From the NCBI GenBank assembly GCA_021158105.1, contig JAGGVH010000046.1:1-35436 (forward strand): a DNA stretch of 35,436 nt, written 5' to 3'. This DNA comes from Microcaldota archaeon (GTDB lineage: Archaea > Micrarchaeota > Micrarchaeia > Anstonellales > JAGGVH01). A model generated the notes under the pieces. The model was not told the DNA's origin and made no database searches. It was given only the letters and a program-made list of their open reading frames with translations. This document shows positions 18,813 through 27,883 of this stretch, one piece after another. Both the position numbers and the translations under genes were made by a program. Position 1 is the stretch's first letter. Each line of letters starts with the position of its first letter.

Positions 18813-19175
18813 TTATTTGCTTTCTAATTTTTCAGGCAATGCTTTAAGGTAATCTTCTCTTATTGTCCATACATACTTCTTCTTTTTAGTTTTTTTGTCG
18901 CGTACTGCTGAATATTGTGTTATACGTATGTCATAAAGTTTATTCAGTGCTGCCCTTACAATGCTTGTTCTAACGTTTAACTTTTTTGCGATGTCATCAG
19001 CTGTTGTGGGCTCATACAAGTTCAGTATGATTTTGACTGCATATTCTCCTGCTACTGATTTCAAATAGTTTTTGACAGACCTGTTTAGGATTGCATTCCT
19101 TTGCTTTTTGATCTGATTTTTAAGGGATTTGGTTGCTTTTTTCTTGGTTGCCTTTTTTGGCTTGCTTTTATTCAT
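18813..19175 (-). CDS. TFE-like wHTH paralogue lacking zinc ribbon, Lys-rich N-terminus
   Basis: NLYEPTTADDIAKKLNVRTSIVRAALNKLYDIRITQYSAVRD aligns by eye to the neighbouring TFE; ends before any CxxC. Confidence 0.75.
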   Translation of the reverse strand: MNKSKPKKATKKKATKSLKNQIKKQRNAILNRSVKNYLKSVAGEYAVKIILNLYEPTTADDIAKKLNVRTSIVRAALNKLYDIRITQYSAVRDKKTKKKKYVWTIREDYLKALPEKLESK

Positions 19176-19222
19176 AACTATATCAATTTATTGCATCTTT
19201 AAAAAACTTTGTATTGGTTGGT

Positions 19223-20095
19223 TCATTGCTGGGTTGGTTTCACCTTAGCTGAATAGATATAGTTCATTATTTTATATGCAAGTTTTGCAGCAGTAACGTT
19301 TGGGTGTTCAATGTTTTTTATTGGCGACAGTTCAACAATGTCAAACCCTATTATGTTCTTTTTGTTTGCAACAGTGCGCATGATTTTAAGAATGTCATAC
19401 CATCCCGCTCCTCCTGGCTCGGGGTTACCAACTGACGGCATGATTGACGGGTCTAATACGTCTAAGTCTATGGTTACATAAACATTCCTTGTCAGCCTTC
19501 TTATGATTTCGTCTAATTTATACTTCTTTTCAAAGAATATCGGCAGGTTGTTAACTTTGGCGTATTCATACTCCTCTTCGCATAATGAGCGTATTCCAAC
19601 GTGTACTGTGTTCTCAACCTTTTCTCTGACTCTTCTCATAACACATGCGTGACTGTATTTGTCATTATCAAACAAATTTCTCATGTCTAGGTGGGCATCA
19701 AAATGCAGGACAGAAAGATTATGATATTTGTTTTTTGCTGCAAAGATCGGCCCGATTGATATAGTATGTTCGCCGCCTAGTATGACTGGTATTTTGTTGT
19801 CATACAACACCTTCTCAGTAATTGTTTTTGTGTTCTTTATAATTTGTTCTGGGCTGTCTGCTGTTATACTTTTTTGTGTGGATATCCCGTGTTCGGAAAT
19901 GTTTTGCTTTGTTTCATAATCATACAATTCTATCTCCTGTGATGCTCTCAGGATGGCCTCTGGACCTTTTTTTGTTCCTCTAACAAATGATGTGGTTTTT
20001 TCATACGGGACCGGAATGACTGTAAACAATGACCTTTTATAATCATTAAATGGTTTCTGAAGACCTGCAAAATTAAAGTTAGTCTTGTTCATCAC
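19223..20095 (-). CDS. speB: agmatinase/arginase (ureohydrolase) family
   Basis: VILGGEHTISIGP, LHFDAHLDMRN, VTIDLDVLDPSIMPSVGNPEPGG metal-binding motifs. Confidence 0.93.
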   Translation of the reverse strand: MMNKTNFNFAGLQKPFNDYKRSLFTVIPVPYEKTTSFVRGTKKGPEAILRASQEIELYDYETKQNISEHGISTQKSITADSPEQIIKNTKTITEKVLYDNKIPVILGGEHTISIGPIFAAKNKYHNLSVLHFDAHLDMRNLFDNDKYSHACVMRRVREKVENTVHVGIRSLCEEEYEYAKVNNLPIFFEKKYKLDEIIRRLTRNVYVTIDLDVLDPSIMPSVGNPEPGGAGWYDILKIMRTVANKKNIIGFDIVELSPIKNIEHPNVTAAKLAYKIMNYIYSAKVKPTQQ

Positions 20096-20200
20096 CTTGA
20101 AAAGGGATAAAAAGGTTTAAATATATATTGTAAGATAAAATTGGTATTCCAGCGTTGTAATTCTTGTGCGATTACTTATACGTTAGATGGAGGGATATGT

Positions 20201-20626
20201 ATGGTGACAGTTTATGATGTTGACCCAAACAAGTTGATTGATAAACTTGCAGAAAAACTTGAGAAGGATATCAAGATTGAAAAGCCTGAATGGGTAAGAC
20301 ATGTCAAGAGCGGTGCACATGTTGAACATAGACCTGAGCAGGATAATTTTTGGTATATCAGAATGGCATCAATACTCAGAAAGGCGTATGTCAATGGAAA
20401 GATTGGAGTTAACAGGCTCAGGGAGATGTACGGTGGAAAGAAAAACAGGGGCAGGAAACCGCCGCACCATTATGATGCAAGCGGTGCGATAATCCGCAGG
20501 GCTATGCAGTCGCTTGAAAAGCATGGCTTGTTAAAAAAGGAAAAAGTTGGAAGGATATTAACACCTAAGGCGCGATCCTTATTGGACAATACTGCTTTTG
20601 AGGTTTCAAAAGCTTCAAAGGTATAA
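20201..20626 (+). CDS. rps19e: ribosomal protein S19e (eS19)
   Basis: MVTVYDVDPNKLIDKLAEKL ... WYIRMASILRKAYVNGKIGVNRLREMYGGKKNRG. Confidence 0.95.
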   Translation: MVTVYDVDPNKLIDKLAEKLEKDIKIEKPEWVRHVKSGAHVEHRPEQDNFWYIRMASILRKAYVNGKIGVNRLREMYGGKKNRGRKPPHHYDASGAIIRRAMQSLEKHGLLKKEKVGRILTPKARSLLDNTAFEVSKASKV

Positions 20627-20654
20627 ATTTGATAAGGTATGCGGGTGTTATGGC

Positions 20655-20969
20655 ATGGAGCTTGATGACATCAGGAAAAGGAAAGAAGAAGAGTATAACA
20701 ATCAGATTGAAGCAGTAAGACAGCAGATGAAGATGGAGGAGGAAATTAAAAAGAATGTTCGCATGTACCTTGAAGATAAGGCGTATGAACGATTAATGAA
20801 TGTTAAGATTGTGAACTATAAACTCTTCATTGTGGCGAGCCAGTATATTCTTCAGATTGCACAGAAACTTAACGGCAGATTGATAACTGATGATGAGCTG
20901 GTTCGTATTTTACAGGGTTTAAATGCTAAGCCCGGTGGCAGTGGAGAGATTAAGATAATACGAAAATGA
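20655..20969 (+). CDS. PDCD5/TFAR19-family DNA-binding protein
   Basis: MELDDIRKRKEEEYNNQIEAVRQQMKMEEE; position next to S19e and L39e. Confidence 0.88.
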   Translation: MELDDIRKRKEEEYNNQIEAVRQQMKMEEEIKKNVRMYLEDKAYERLMNVKIVNYKLFIVASQYILQIAQKLNGRLITDDELVRILQGLNAKPGGSGEIKIIRK

Positions 20970-20988
20970 TTGGAAAGGAGGAATGATT

Positions 20989-21189
20989 ATGGGCAGTATA
21001 AAATCTGATATGGAAAAAGAAAAGATTGTTGTGAAATCTAGACAGACCAGAGGATTGCCGGCATTTGTGATTGCACGGACTAAACGTAAAGTTAGAGAGA
21101 ATACTCACAGGAGGCACTGGAGGCGTAAACGGATTAAGATGAGAACTACGTTAGGTATTCATTCAATCAAGTCAAGAAGGAAAAAATAG
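20989..21189 (+). CDS. rpl39e: ribosomal protein L39e (eL39), with C-terminal extension
   Basis: RGLPAFVIARTKRKVRENTHRRHWRRKRIKM. Confidence 0.92.
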   Translation: MGSIKSDMEKEKIVVKSRQTRGLPAFVIARTKRKVRENTHRRHWRRKRIKMRTTLGIHSIKSRRKK

Positions 21190-21212
21190 TTGAAAAAGAT
21201 TAAAAGGTGATT

Positions 21213-21758
21213 ATGATGGAAGAAAGGATTTATACAGTTCCTTTATCTGAAGCATATTCTGCTGTCAGAGGTAAAAGGGCAAGAAAGGCTGTTAAGGTTT
21301 TGAAGATGTTTGCCTCTAGGCATATGAAGGTTGACATAGACAATGTTAAGATTAGTGCAGGGGTGAATTCGCTGATCTGGTCTCATGGGATACAAAAACC
21401 TCCAAGGAAAATCAAGGTTAAGATGGTAAAAGACAAGGAAGATGATGCTGAAGTTGCAAAAGTAATGCTGTTAGATGAAAAATGGAAAGTTGTCAAGATT
21501 AATTATCCTGAAGAAGAAGGAAGTGAGAAGCCTAAGGGAGAGGCAAAAGAAAAAGAAAAAGAAACCGGCAAGCCAGAGAAAAGTGAAAGTGTAAAAGGCG
21601 AGAAAGCCAAAGATGTTCAGTCAAGCCAGTCAAAGCCTGAAACTAAACCCGATACAGAAGACAAAAACAAGAATGAAAAAGCGGTTCAGAAAGAACAAAA
21701 AGCAGCATCACAGCCTAAGGATAAAGGTAATGATAATGATAAAACCACCAAAGGTTGA
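21213..21758 (+). CDS. rpl31e: ribosomal protein L31e (eL31) with long charged C-terminal tail
   Basis: EERIYTVPLSEAYSAVRGKRARKAVKVLKMFASRHMKVDIDNVKISAGVNSLIWSHGIQKPPRKIKVK; about 80 aa K/E/Q/S-rich tail follows. Confidence 0.93.
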   Translation: MMEERIYTVPLSEAYSAVRGKRARKAVKVLKMFASRHMKVDIDNVKISAGVNSLIWSHGIQKPPRKIKVKMVKDKEDDAEVAKVMLLDEKWKVVKINYPEEEGSEKPKGEAKEKEKETGKPEKSESVKGEKAKDVQSSQSKPETKPDTEDKNKNEKAVQKEQKAASQPKDKGNDNDKTTKG

Positions 21759-22419
21759 CTATTTTGGCAATTCATCAATTTCATTATTCTTTAAGGCCAA
21801 TGACCTGTTTGCGTTTTCACCGTTGGCAGTCTCAGATAAACTTAAGTCTGTGATCGAGGAAAGGCTTAATATTAATCTAACTCAGATCGGTGTAGACGGC
21901 AGCGACCTGGTTGGACTGTATACTGCAATGAACAGTCATGGTATCATTGCCAGCAACGTGTTCCAGGAGAAGGAGATCGCAGTGCTTCGCAGTGTTGCCA
22001 AGGATTATGATGTTAATGTTCATGTGTCGCGCGATGTTAACAATGCCAATGGAAATAATATATGCGTGAATGATAACGGCGGCATAATCAATCCTGACAT
22101 ATCACATAGTGAAGCCAGAAAGATGAGTGATGTTCTCGGTGTTGAACTTGTGCCGATGGACATTGCAGGGTATAAGACTGTCGGTTCAATGTGCATAGCG
22201 ACAAACAAAGGGTTTGTGTGCCATAATGATGTTGCACCTGAGAAGATTAAAGAACTGGAAAGGATATTTAAAGTTGGCGGTATAAACAGTACTATAAATT
22301 TTGGTGTGCCGTTTGTGGGCACAGGGATCTTGGCCAATTCATACGGTTATGTTGTCGGTTCAGAATCGACCGGTGTTGAGATACAGAGGGTTGAAGAAGG
22401 GTTGGACCTTGTGAGGTGA
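21730..22419 (+). CDS. eif6: translation initiation factor aIF6
   Basis: LGVELVPMDIAGYKTVGSMCIATNKGFVCHNDV, SYGYVVGSESTGVEIQRVEEGL; true start overlaps the end of L31e. Confidence 0.94.
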   Translation: MIMIKPPKVDYFGNSSISLFFKANDLFAFSPLAVSDKLKSVIEERLNINLTQIGVDGSDLVGLYTAMNSHGIIASNVFQEKEIAVLRSVAKDYDVNVHVSRDVNNANGNNICVNDNGGIINPDISHSEARKMSDVLGVELVPMDIAGYKTVGSMCIATNKGFVCHNDVAPEKIKELERIFKVGGINSTINFGVPFVGTGILANSYGYVVGSESTGVEIQRVEEGLDLVR

Positions 22420-22424
22420 GGCAG

Positions 22425-22604
22425 ATGAAAAAGTATGAAGTTGAAGGAGAAGTTAAGCTTGGTATTGATAAGAGGTCTTTTAAGATTGAAGTTAACGCCA
22501 ATTCTGAAAATCATGCAAAGGAGAAGACATATGCGTGGTTTGGTGCTAAGAATAAAACAAAAAAAGGCAACGTTCATGTGAAAAATATTAAGGTTGTCGA
22601 ATAA
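22425..22604 (+). CDS. rplX: ribosomal protein L18a/LX (eL20)
   Basis: MKKYEVEGEVKLGIDKRSFKIEVNANSENHAKEKTYAWFGAKNK. Confidence 0.88.
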   Translation: MKKYEVEGEVKLGIDKRSFKIEVNANSENHAKEKTYAWFGAKNKTKKGNVHVKNIKVVE

Positions 22605-22615
22605 GGGGTGGGAAT

Positions 22616-23071
22616 ATGGATTTGGAAGAGAGTATTAATAAAGCTCTTAAGAATGCAAAGAATGATAATGAGAAGATTAATGTTATTACATATTACTTAA
22701 ACTATTTAAACCAGAGAAGTAAAGAGTTGCAGGATAAGATTCGTTTGACAGAGTCGCAGATTGATGAATTGACGATCGCAATCGAAGCAGTGAAAGAACT
22801 TAAGAATAAGGATAAGGTTAACTTCAATGTAGGTGCAGGGATATATGCTCCTGGGAAACCTATAAATGATGATTTATACGTTGACATAGGTTCAAAATAT
22901 GTATTAAAAACTGACAGTGATGAGGTTGTTAAGATATCATCTGAAAGGTTAAAAGTTCAGGTTGAAAACCTTAAGTTGTTGACAGAGGAGTTTGATAAGA
23001 GTATTACACAGATTAAAAAACTGAATGTGATGGGCAGGGAGATATTGCAGAGGAATATGGGCAGCCAGTAG
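22616..23071 (+). CDS. pfdA: prefoldin alpha subunit
   Basis: Coiled-coil/beta/coiled-coil; VNFNVGAGIYAPGKPINDDLYVDIGSKYVLKTDSDE. Confidence 0.9.
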   Translation: MDLEESINKALKNAKNDNEKINVITYYLNYLNQRSKELQDKIRLTESQIDELTIAIEAVKELKNKDKVNFNVGAGIYAPGKPINDDLYVDIGSKYVLKTDSDEVVKISSERLKVQVENLKLLTEEFDKSITQIKKLNVMGREILQRNMGSQ

Positions 23072-23084
23072 TTTTGGTGTTAGG

Positions 23085-24341
23085 ATGTTTGACATTCTCA
23101 AGAAAAAGCTTACTAATTTTATAGGCAACATTGTCAAAAAGAAAGAGGTTAAAGAAGAGCATATCAAACCTGAGATTGAAGAGGTCCACGAAAAACCTGA
23201 GAAGATTGAAAAAGTACAGAAGGAAAAGTCAAAACCTGTCATTACAGAGAAGGTTGAGGAGAAGTTTGAGAAAAAAGAAGAAGAACCAGAACCAGCACCT
23301 GAGAAAAAGCCTGTTAAAAAGCCTGTTGTCAAGGAAAAAGAAGCAATACCCAAGGTTGAAGTGAAAAAACCGATAGTTACAGAAGAAGTGAAAACAGAAC
23401 CTGCCCCGCAGAAGGTTGAACAGGTTGCAAAACATAAGGCAGAAAAGGAAAAGAAAAAGATTAAGGTTGGATTTCTAAAACAGGTTACTTCTTTTATCAC
23501 GCGCAAGATTACGATTTCTGAGAGTGATATTAATGATTACCTTGACATGTTAGAGCTTGAGTTGTTAGAGTCTGATGTGGCATATGACGTCAGCCAGGAG
23601 ATTATCAAGAGGATTAAGGAGAACTTGACAGGCATTGAAGTGCCAAAGGATAAGCTTCAGCAGACTATTGAAGAGAAGATTAAGCAGGCGTTGATTGATG
23701 TTATGACGATTGACAGTCCTGACGTGTTTGAAGAGATTGAAACAAAAGACAAGCCTGTTAAGGTTATGTTCATCGGACCAAACGGTGCGGGCAAGACAAC
23801 GACAATCGCAAAGTTTGCATATAAACTGAGAAAGCTTGGGTATTCAGTGTTGTTATGCGCTTCTGATACGTTCAGAGCGGCTGCAATCGAGCAGTTGGAA
23901 ACCCATGCCAACAGGCTTAATGTTCCTATAATCAAATCTAAGTATGGTGCAGACCCTGCATCAGTGGGGTTTGATGCTGTCAACCATGCAAAATCTAAAG
24001 GGATTGACGTGGTATTGATTGACACTGCCGGGAGGCAGGACACTAATTATAATCTTATGGAGGAGCTTAAGAAGATTTACAGGGTTGTCAGTCCTGATTA
24101 TGTGTTGTATGTTGGAGAGTCGTTAGTGGGCAATGCAATCGTTGACCAGATTAATAATTTCAAAGGTGTTGTGCCGATAACCGGAGTAATCCTGACAAAG
24201 ATTGATTGTGATGCAAAAGGCGGTTCAGCATTGTCAGTTGCCCACGGCACAGGGTTGCCTATTCTTTACATTGGCACTGGACAGGAGTATGATGACCTTG
24301 TAAGGTTTGACCCTAAAGAAATAGTTGAAAGGATGATCTAA
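23085..24341 (+). CDS. ftsY: signal recognition particle receptor FtsY with long charged N-terminal domain
   Basis: VMFIGPNGAGKTTTIAKFA, LCASDTFRAAAIEQL, VVLIDTAGRQDTN. Confidence 0.97.
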   Translation: MFDILKKKLTNFIGNIVKKKEVKEEHIKPEIEEVHEKPEKIEKVQKEKSKPVITEKVEEKFEKKEEEPEPAPEKKPVKKPVVKEKEAIPKVEVKKPIVTEEVKTEPAPQKVEQVAKHKAEKEKKKIKVGFLKQVTSFITRKITISESDINDYLDMLELELLESDVAYDVSQEIIKRIKENLTGIEVPKDKLQQTIEEKIKQALIDVMTIDSPDVFEEIETKDKPVKVMFIGPNGAGKTTTIAKFAYKLRKLGYSVLLCASDTFRAAAIEQLETHANRLNVPIIKSKYGADPASVGFDAVNHAKSKGIDVVLIDTAGRQDTNYNLMEELKKIYRVVSPDYVLYVGESLVGNAIVDQINNFKGVVPITGVILTKIDCDAKGGSALSVAHGTGLPILYIGTGQEYDDLVRFDPKEIVERMI

Positions 24342-24532
24342 TCCTTTTCTTCCCATGTTATTGCTTGGACAGGACATGCATCGATTGCCTGTTGAATTTC
24401 ATTCTCCGGTGCACCGTCGCATTTCACAACTTTTGATTTTCCGTCGTCATCCATTGCAAACACTCCCGGGCATAATGCTGCGCATGACCCGCAACCTACA
24501 CATTTTTCACTGTCAACTTTTGGACATTTCAT
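24338..24532 (-). CDS. ferredoxin ([4Fe-4S])
   Basis: KCVGCGSCAALCPGVF ... AIDACPVQAI. Confidence 0.92.
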   Translation of the reverse strand: MKCPKVDSEKCVGCGSCAALCPGVFAMDDDGKSKVVKCDGAPENEIQQAIDACPVQAITWEEKD

Positions 24533-24602
24533 AATATCACCACTTTTAAATTAAAGGATGTGTTTAAAAGCTTTCTGTTGCCCTTTCCCTGACTTAAGTG
24601 AA

Positions 24603-24637
24603 TTACTATCAGGCGATAGTAACTATCGGGCGATAGT
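24603..24637. repeat. 35-bp direct repeat, copy 1 (TTACTATCAGGCGATAGTAACTATCGGGCGATAGT)
   Basis: Identical to 25736-25770; each copy holds two ACTATC[A/G]GGCGATAGT hairpins. Confidence 0.95.
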
Positions 24638-24666
24638 TTTTTAAGGTTTTAGTTAGAAAGATATAT

Positions 24667-25752
24667 ATGCTTTTTGATGTTGCACCAAAGAAGGCAAGGA
24701 AAGATATGTATAATTATTCTGAGGAATATTTAACTCTTATAAAAGCTATTAAAGACGAAAAGATTATTGTTGTAAAGGGGGTAAGAAGAATAGGGAAAAC
24801 ATCACTTATCAAAGTTGCCTATTCTGAATTGAAAATGCCCAAGGCATACATTGACGTGAGAGGAATCTCCCCATCTAAGGTGTCTGAATGGAATACTGTG
24901 ATTTTTAGATGTTTTAAAAAAATGAATGAAACAATAGACGTTACTAAAAAAGTTAAAAAGATGATTAAAGGTGTTGAGATAACAGGGAAATTAGGATTTG
25001 TAGAGATTGGAGCGACATTTTCAATTCCACGTTCTGAGGATATTATTGAAGAAATAGAAGAACTTGACAAAAAATTGGGTAAATTGGGTAAAAAAGCAGT
25101 TCTTTTTTTTGATGAAGTTCAAATAACTAAAAAATTTGGTGCAAGCAATTTATTTGCTTTTATATATGATAATACAAATAACATAACATTGGTTTTAACA
25201 GGGTCAGAGGTTGGGATTTTAGAAGAGTTTGCAGGGTACTCTTCAGATTCTCCATTGTATGGGAGGGCAAGAGAAGAAATCGATATGAGAAGGTTATCCC
25301 CATCTCAATCTTTAGAATTCTTAAAGTTAGGGTTCATTGAGTTGCATATGAATGTGCCAGATGAAGAATTACTTAATACAGTTGAAAGTTTAGATGGTAT
25401 CATCGGTTGGTTAACGTTGTATGGACATTATAGAAGAAAGATTTCACATAAAAAAGCATTAACCCGTGTTTTAAAAGAAGCTGAGAAGATAACGCACAAC
25501 GAAATTGAACGATTTTTGAGAAATAAAGGACCTGCAAAAACAAGATATCTTAAGATTTTGAAAGCCCTTTCAAAAAGGCCTATGTCATGGGGTGATATAA
25601 AAAGAATGTTACCAAAGGTGACTGATGCAAGGATAAATAATTATTTAGAACAATTGATTAAGTATTCTTTTATAGAAAAAGTAAAAAAAGAGTATCGTCT
25701 TGCAGATCCTTTGATATCACAGGGATTTAAACTTTTTACTATCAGGCGATAG
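24667..25752 (+). CDS. archaeal ATPase (COG1672 / PF01637 type)
   Basis: IIVVKGVRRIGKTSLIKVAY Walker A; AVLFFDEVQ Walker B; GREEID-type sensor and C-terminal wHTH. Confidence 0.88.
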   Translation: MLFDVAPKKARKDMYNYSEEYLTLIKAIKDEKIIVVKGVRRIGKTSLIKVAYSELKMPKAYIDVRGISPSKVSEWNTVIFRCFKKMNETIDVTKKVKKMIKGVEITGKLGFVEIGATFSIPRSEDIIEEIEELDKKLGKLGKKAVLFFDEVQITKKFGASNLFAFIYDNTNNITLVLTGSEVGILEEFAGYSSDSPLYGRAREEIDMRRLSPSQSLEFLKLGFIELHMNVPDEELLNTVESLDGIIGWLTLYGHYRRKISHKKALTRVLKEAEKITHNEIERFLRNKGPAKTRYLKILKALSKRPMSWGDIKRMLPKVTDARINNYLEQLIKYSFIEKVKKEYRLADPLISQGFKLFTIRR

Positions 25753-25770
25753 TAACTATCGGGCGATAGT
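25736..25770. repeat. 35-bp direct repeat, copy 2 (overlaps the ATPase stop codon)
   Basis: Identical to 24603-24637; C-terminal TIRR* is encoded by the repeat. Confidence 0.95.
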
Positions 25771-25825
25771 ATTTGCATATATCCTATACAGCAAAGATTT
25801 TAAAATCATGTGTTGAATCTTAATC

Positions 25826-26554
25826 ATGGAAAGAGTAAGGACTCATATTCCCGGGCTTGATGACCTTATACAGGGCGGCATTCCAAAGGGCACGACCATA
25901 TTAGTGTCCGGGTCAGCAGGCGCGGGCAAGACAATATTATCTTTGCAATACATATGTGAAGGCGCTTCCCGTGGAGAAAAGGGAGTGTTTTTATCATTTG
26001 AAATGATGCCCGAGCATTTGATTGAACAGGCTGAGCAGTTTGGGTGGGACCTGAGAAAGTATGTTGACGACGGCACAGTCAAACTCCAGTATTATGACCT
26101 GAACAATATCCATGTTACAACAGTGATCAATGACATACAAAACATATTAAAACAGTTTAACCCTGAGAGGCTGGTCATTGATTCTTTGACCATAATAGGC
26201 GTATATGCAGAGGTTGTAGAAACGTCAGAAATTGCTGAAATGCTAAACCTTTCTGAATCTAACATGATACCTTCTATGGCAATAACCCGAAGAACAATAA
26301 CTAATCTGATAAGGTTGTTGGATATGCATCCTGTCACGTCAATAGTAACATCAGAACTGTCTAAGGATAGCAATTGGCTGTCGCGGGATACCATATCAGA
26401 ATTTATATGCGACGGTGTTATACTGTTGGATACCAGTTCAAGAGGCCGTGCATTAACACGGACGATAGAAGTCAGAAAGATGAGGTTGACCGACATTCGC
26501 GGCGGGCAGTACGGGTTTACGTTCACACGCAACGGTATAGTTGTGAATGTGTGA
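25826..26554 (+). CDS. single-domain KaiC/RadA-like ATPase
   Basis: RTHIPGLDDLIQGGIPKGTTILVSGSAGAGKTILSLQYI; RLVIDSLTII. Confidence 0.9.
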   Translation: MERVRTHIPGLDDLIQGGIPKGTTILVSGSAGAGKTILSLQYICEGASRGEKGVFLSFEMMPEHLIEQAEQFGWDLRKYVDDGTVKLQYYDLNNIHVTTVINDIQNILKQFNPERLVIDSLTIIGVYAEVVETSEIAEMLNLSESNMIPSMAITRRTITNLIRLLDMHPVTSIVTSELSKDSNWLSRDTISEFICDGVILLDTSSRGRALTRTIEVRKMRLTDIRGGQYGFTFTRNGIVVNV

Positions 26555-26562
26555 GTGATGAC

Positions 26563-26970
26563 ATGAAACTCCCAGGTATTAAACGTTTTTTTAAGGTTAA
26601 GAGTGAGGATTATGATGCAATATTAAAGGTTGACAACAGTGCAGAATTGTACAAAGGTAAAGCAAAAAAGTATGGTGCATGGCTCGCAAAAAAGTATAGG
26701 GTGTCGTCGCTTCTCTTTATAACAGAACTGTTTAATGAGCTGGGTGCAAGGATTAAACTGTTGTCAACGTCTCCGATCGTGCTTGAGCTCCCTGTTAAGA
26801 AATCTTATTTTATTATTGCTTTTTTTGAGGGCCTATTTTCTGAAGTTTACGGTGTCAGTTTCAAGTTTAAGGTTAAGAAGAGCAGGCCGTTGGTTTTAGA
26901 GGGCAGGAGCGAAGTGAAAAGGTATAAAAACCAGTTCTTTGAAATAATAAACAATGATAAGAAAAAATAA
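26563..26970 (+). CDS. conserved-looking protein of unknown function downstream of KaiC
   Basis: ORF from ATG 26563 (track start 26374 overlaps kaiC out of frame): MKLPGIKRFFKVKSEDYDAILKVDNSAELY... Confidence 0.6.
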   Translation: MKLPGIKRFFKVKSEDYDAILKVDNSAELYKGKAKKYGAWLAKKYRVSSLLFITELFNELGARIKLLSTSPIVLELPVKKSYFIIAFFEGLFSEVYGVSFKFKVKKSRPLVLEGRSEVKRYKNQFFEIINNDKKK

Positions 26971-27871
26971 ACAGTTTTATTCTAAAGGTAAACTGAACTT
27001 TTTAACGTTTGCTAATGATAAGTATATCTCTCGTGCAAACGCGATAGAGTTTGCAAACCGGTTCAAGCATAATGATGAGATAATCGTGTGGGAGTTCGGT
27101 TGCGGGACAGGACAGTTTGCATTAAACTTTTTAGATGAACTTAAGAACAATAAGGAAGTGTATAAGAAAACTCAGTATCTATTGTTTGACTTTTCTAAGA
27201 AGTTTCTGGCAAGCACAAAAAAGTTATTGTCAGGTCACGGGCATAAGAATATTGAGACTGTGTATTATGAAGCACCGGATGAAATACCAAGGGATAAAGT
27301 CCATTATGTCAGAATGAACGAGTTTTGGGACGACCTTTACGCAGACATCTATACAATGAGGAAAGGTAAAGTGTACAACATTGAAAAGAAAAAGTATGAA
27401 AGTAATCCTGGTGCGCGCGAGTTCCTTAAACTGCTTCCTGATGATAGCAGTGTGGTATTAAACACCAGTGCTGCAAAGCATTTGTTTGAGCTTAACAAGA
27501 AGCTTGTGTATTCGGGAGTGATTGACGTGTTTGATTATGGGTTTAATGAGATTGAACTGCCGTTTGACACCAGCTTGGGGTTTGTCAAAAGGGAGGCTGA
27601 GCATGTGACGTATGACATTAATTTTATTTATATGAAAGCGTTTGCGCGTGCGCTGGGGTTGAATGTGTACGTTGAAATGCAGGACAATTATGTTAATTCG
27701 GTTTTCTCTGGCCTGCGCGCTGTGGAAACCGAGGACGGGTTGTATTATATGAACGATAACGAAATCAAGAAGAATAAAGATAAACTTAAGCTGCGCGGGT
27801 ATTCACAATCCTTCATAACCGGCGCAATAAAAGAGGAAAATGAATATTATCACATGAGAATTTGGAAGTGA
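26954..27871 (+). CDS. SAM-dependent methyltransferase (MidA/NDUFAF7-like)
   Basis: IIVWEFGCGTGQFALNFLDEL; QYLLFDFSKKFLASTKKLL. Confidence 0.65.
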   Translation: MIRKNKQFYSKGKLNFLTFANDKYISRANAIEFANRFKHNDEIIVWEFGCGTGQFALNFLDELKNNKEVYKKTQYLLFDFSKKFLASTKKLLSGHGHKNIETVYYEAPDEIPRDKVHYVRMNEFWDDLYADIYTMRKGKVYNIEKKKYESNPGAREFLKLLPDDSSVVLNTSAAKHLFELNKKLVYSGVIDVFDYGFNEIELPFDTSLGFVKREAEHVTYDINFIYMKAFARALGLNVYVEMQDNYVNSVFSGLRAVETEDGLYYMNDNEIKKNKDKLKLRGYSQSFITGAIKEENEYYHMRIWK

Positions 27872-27883
27872 TGGTGAACAAAT

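Noticed and set aside
22949-23506. 185-aa minus-strand ORF rich in Phe/Ser/Thr
   Set aside because: Antisense of the Lys/Glu-rich FtsY N-terminus; composition is a mirror of that.
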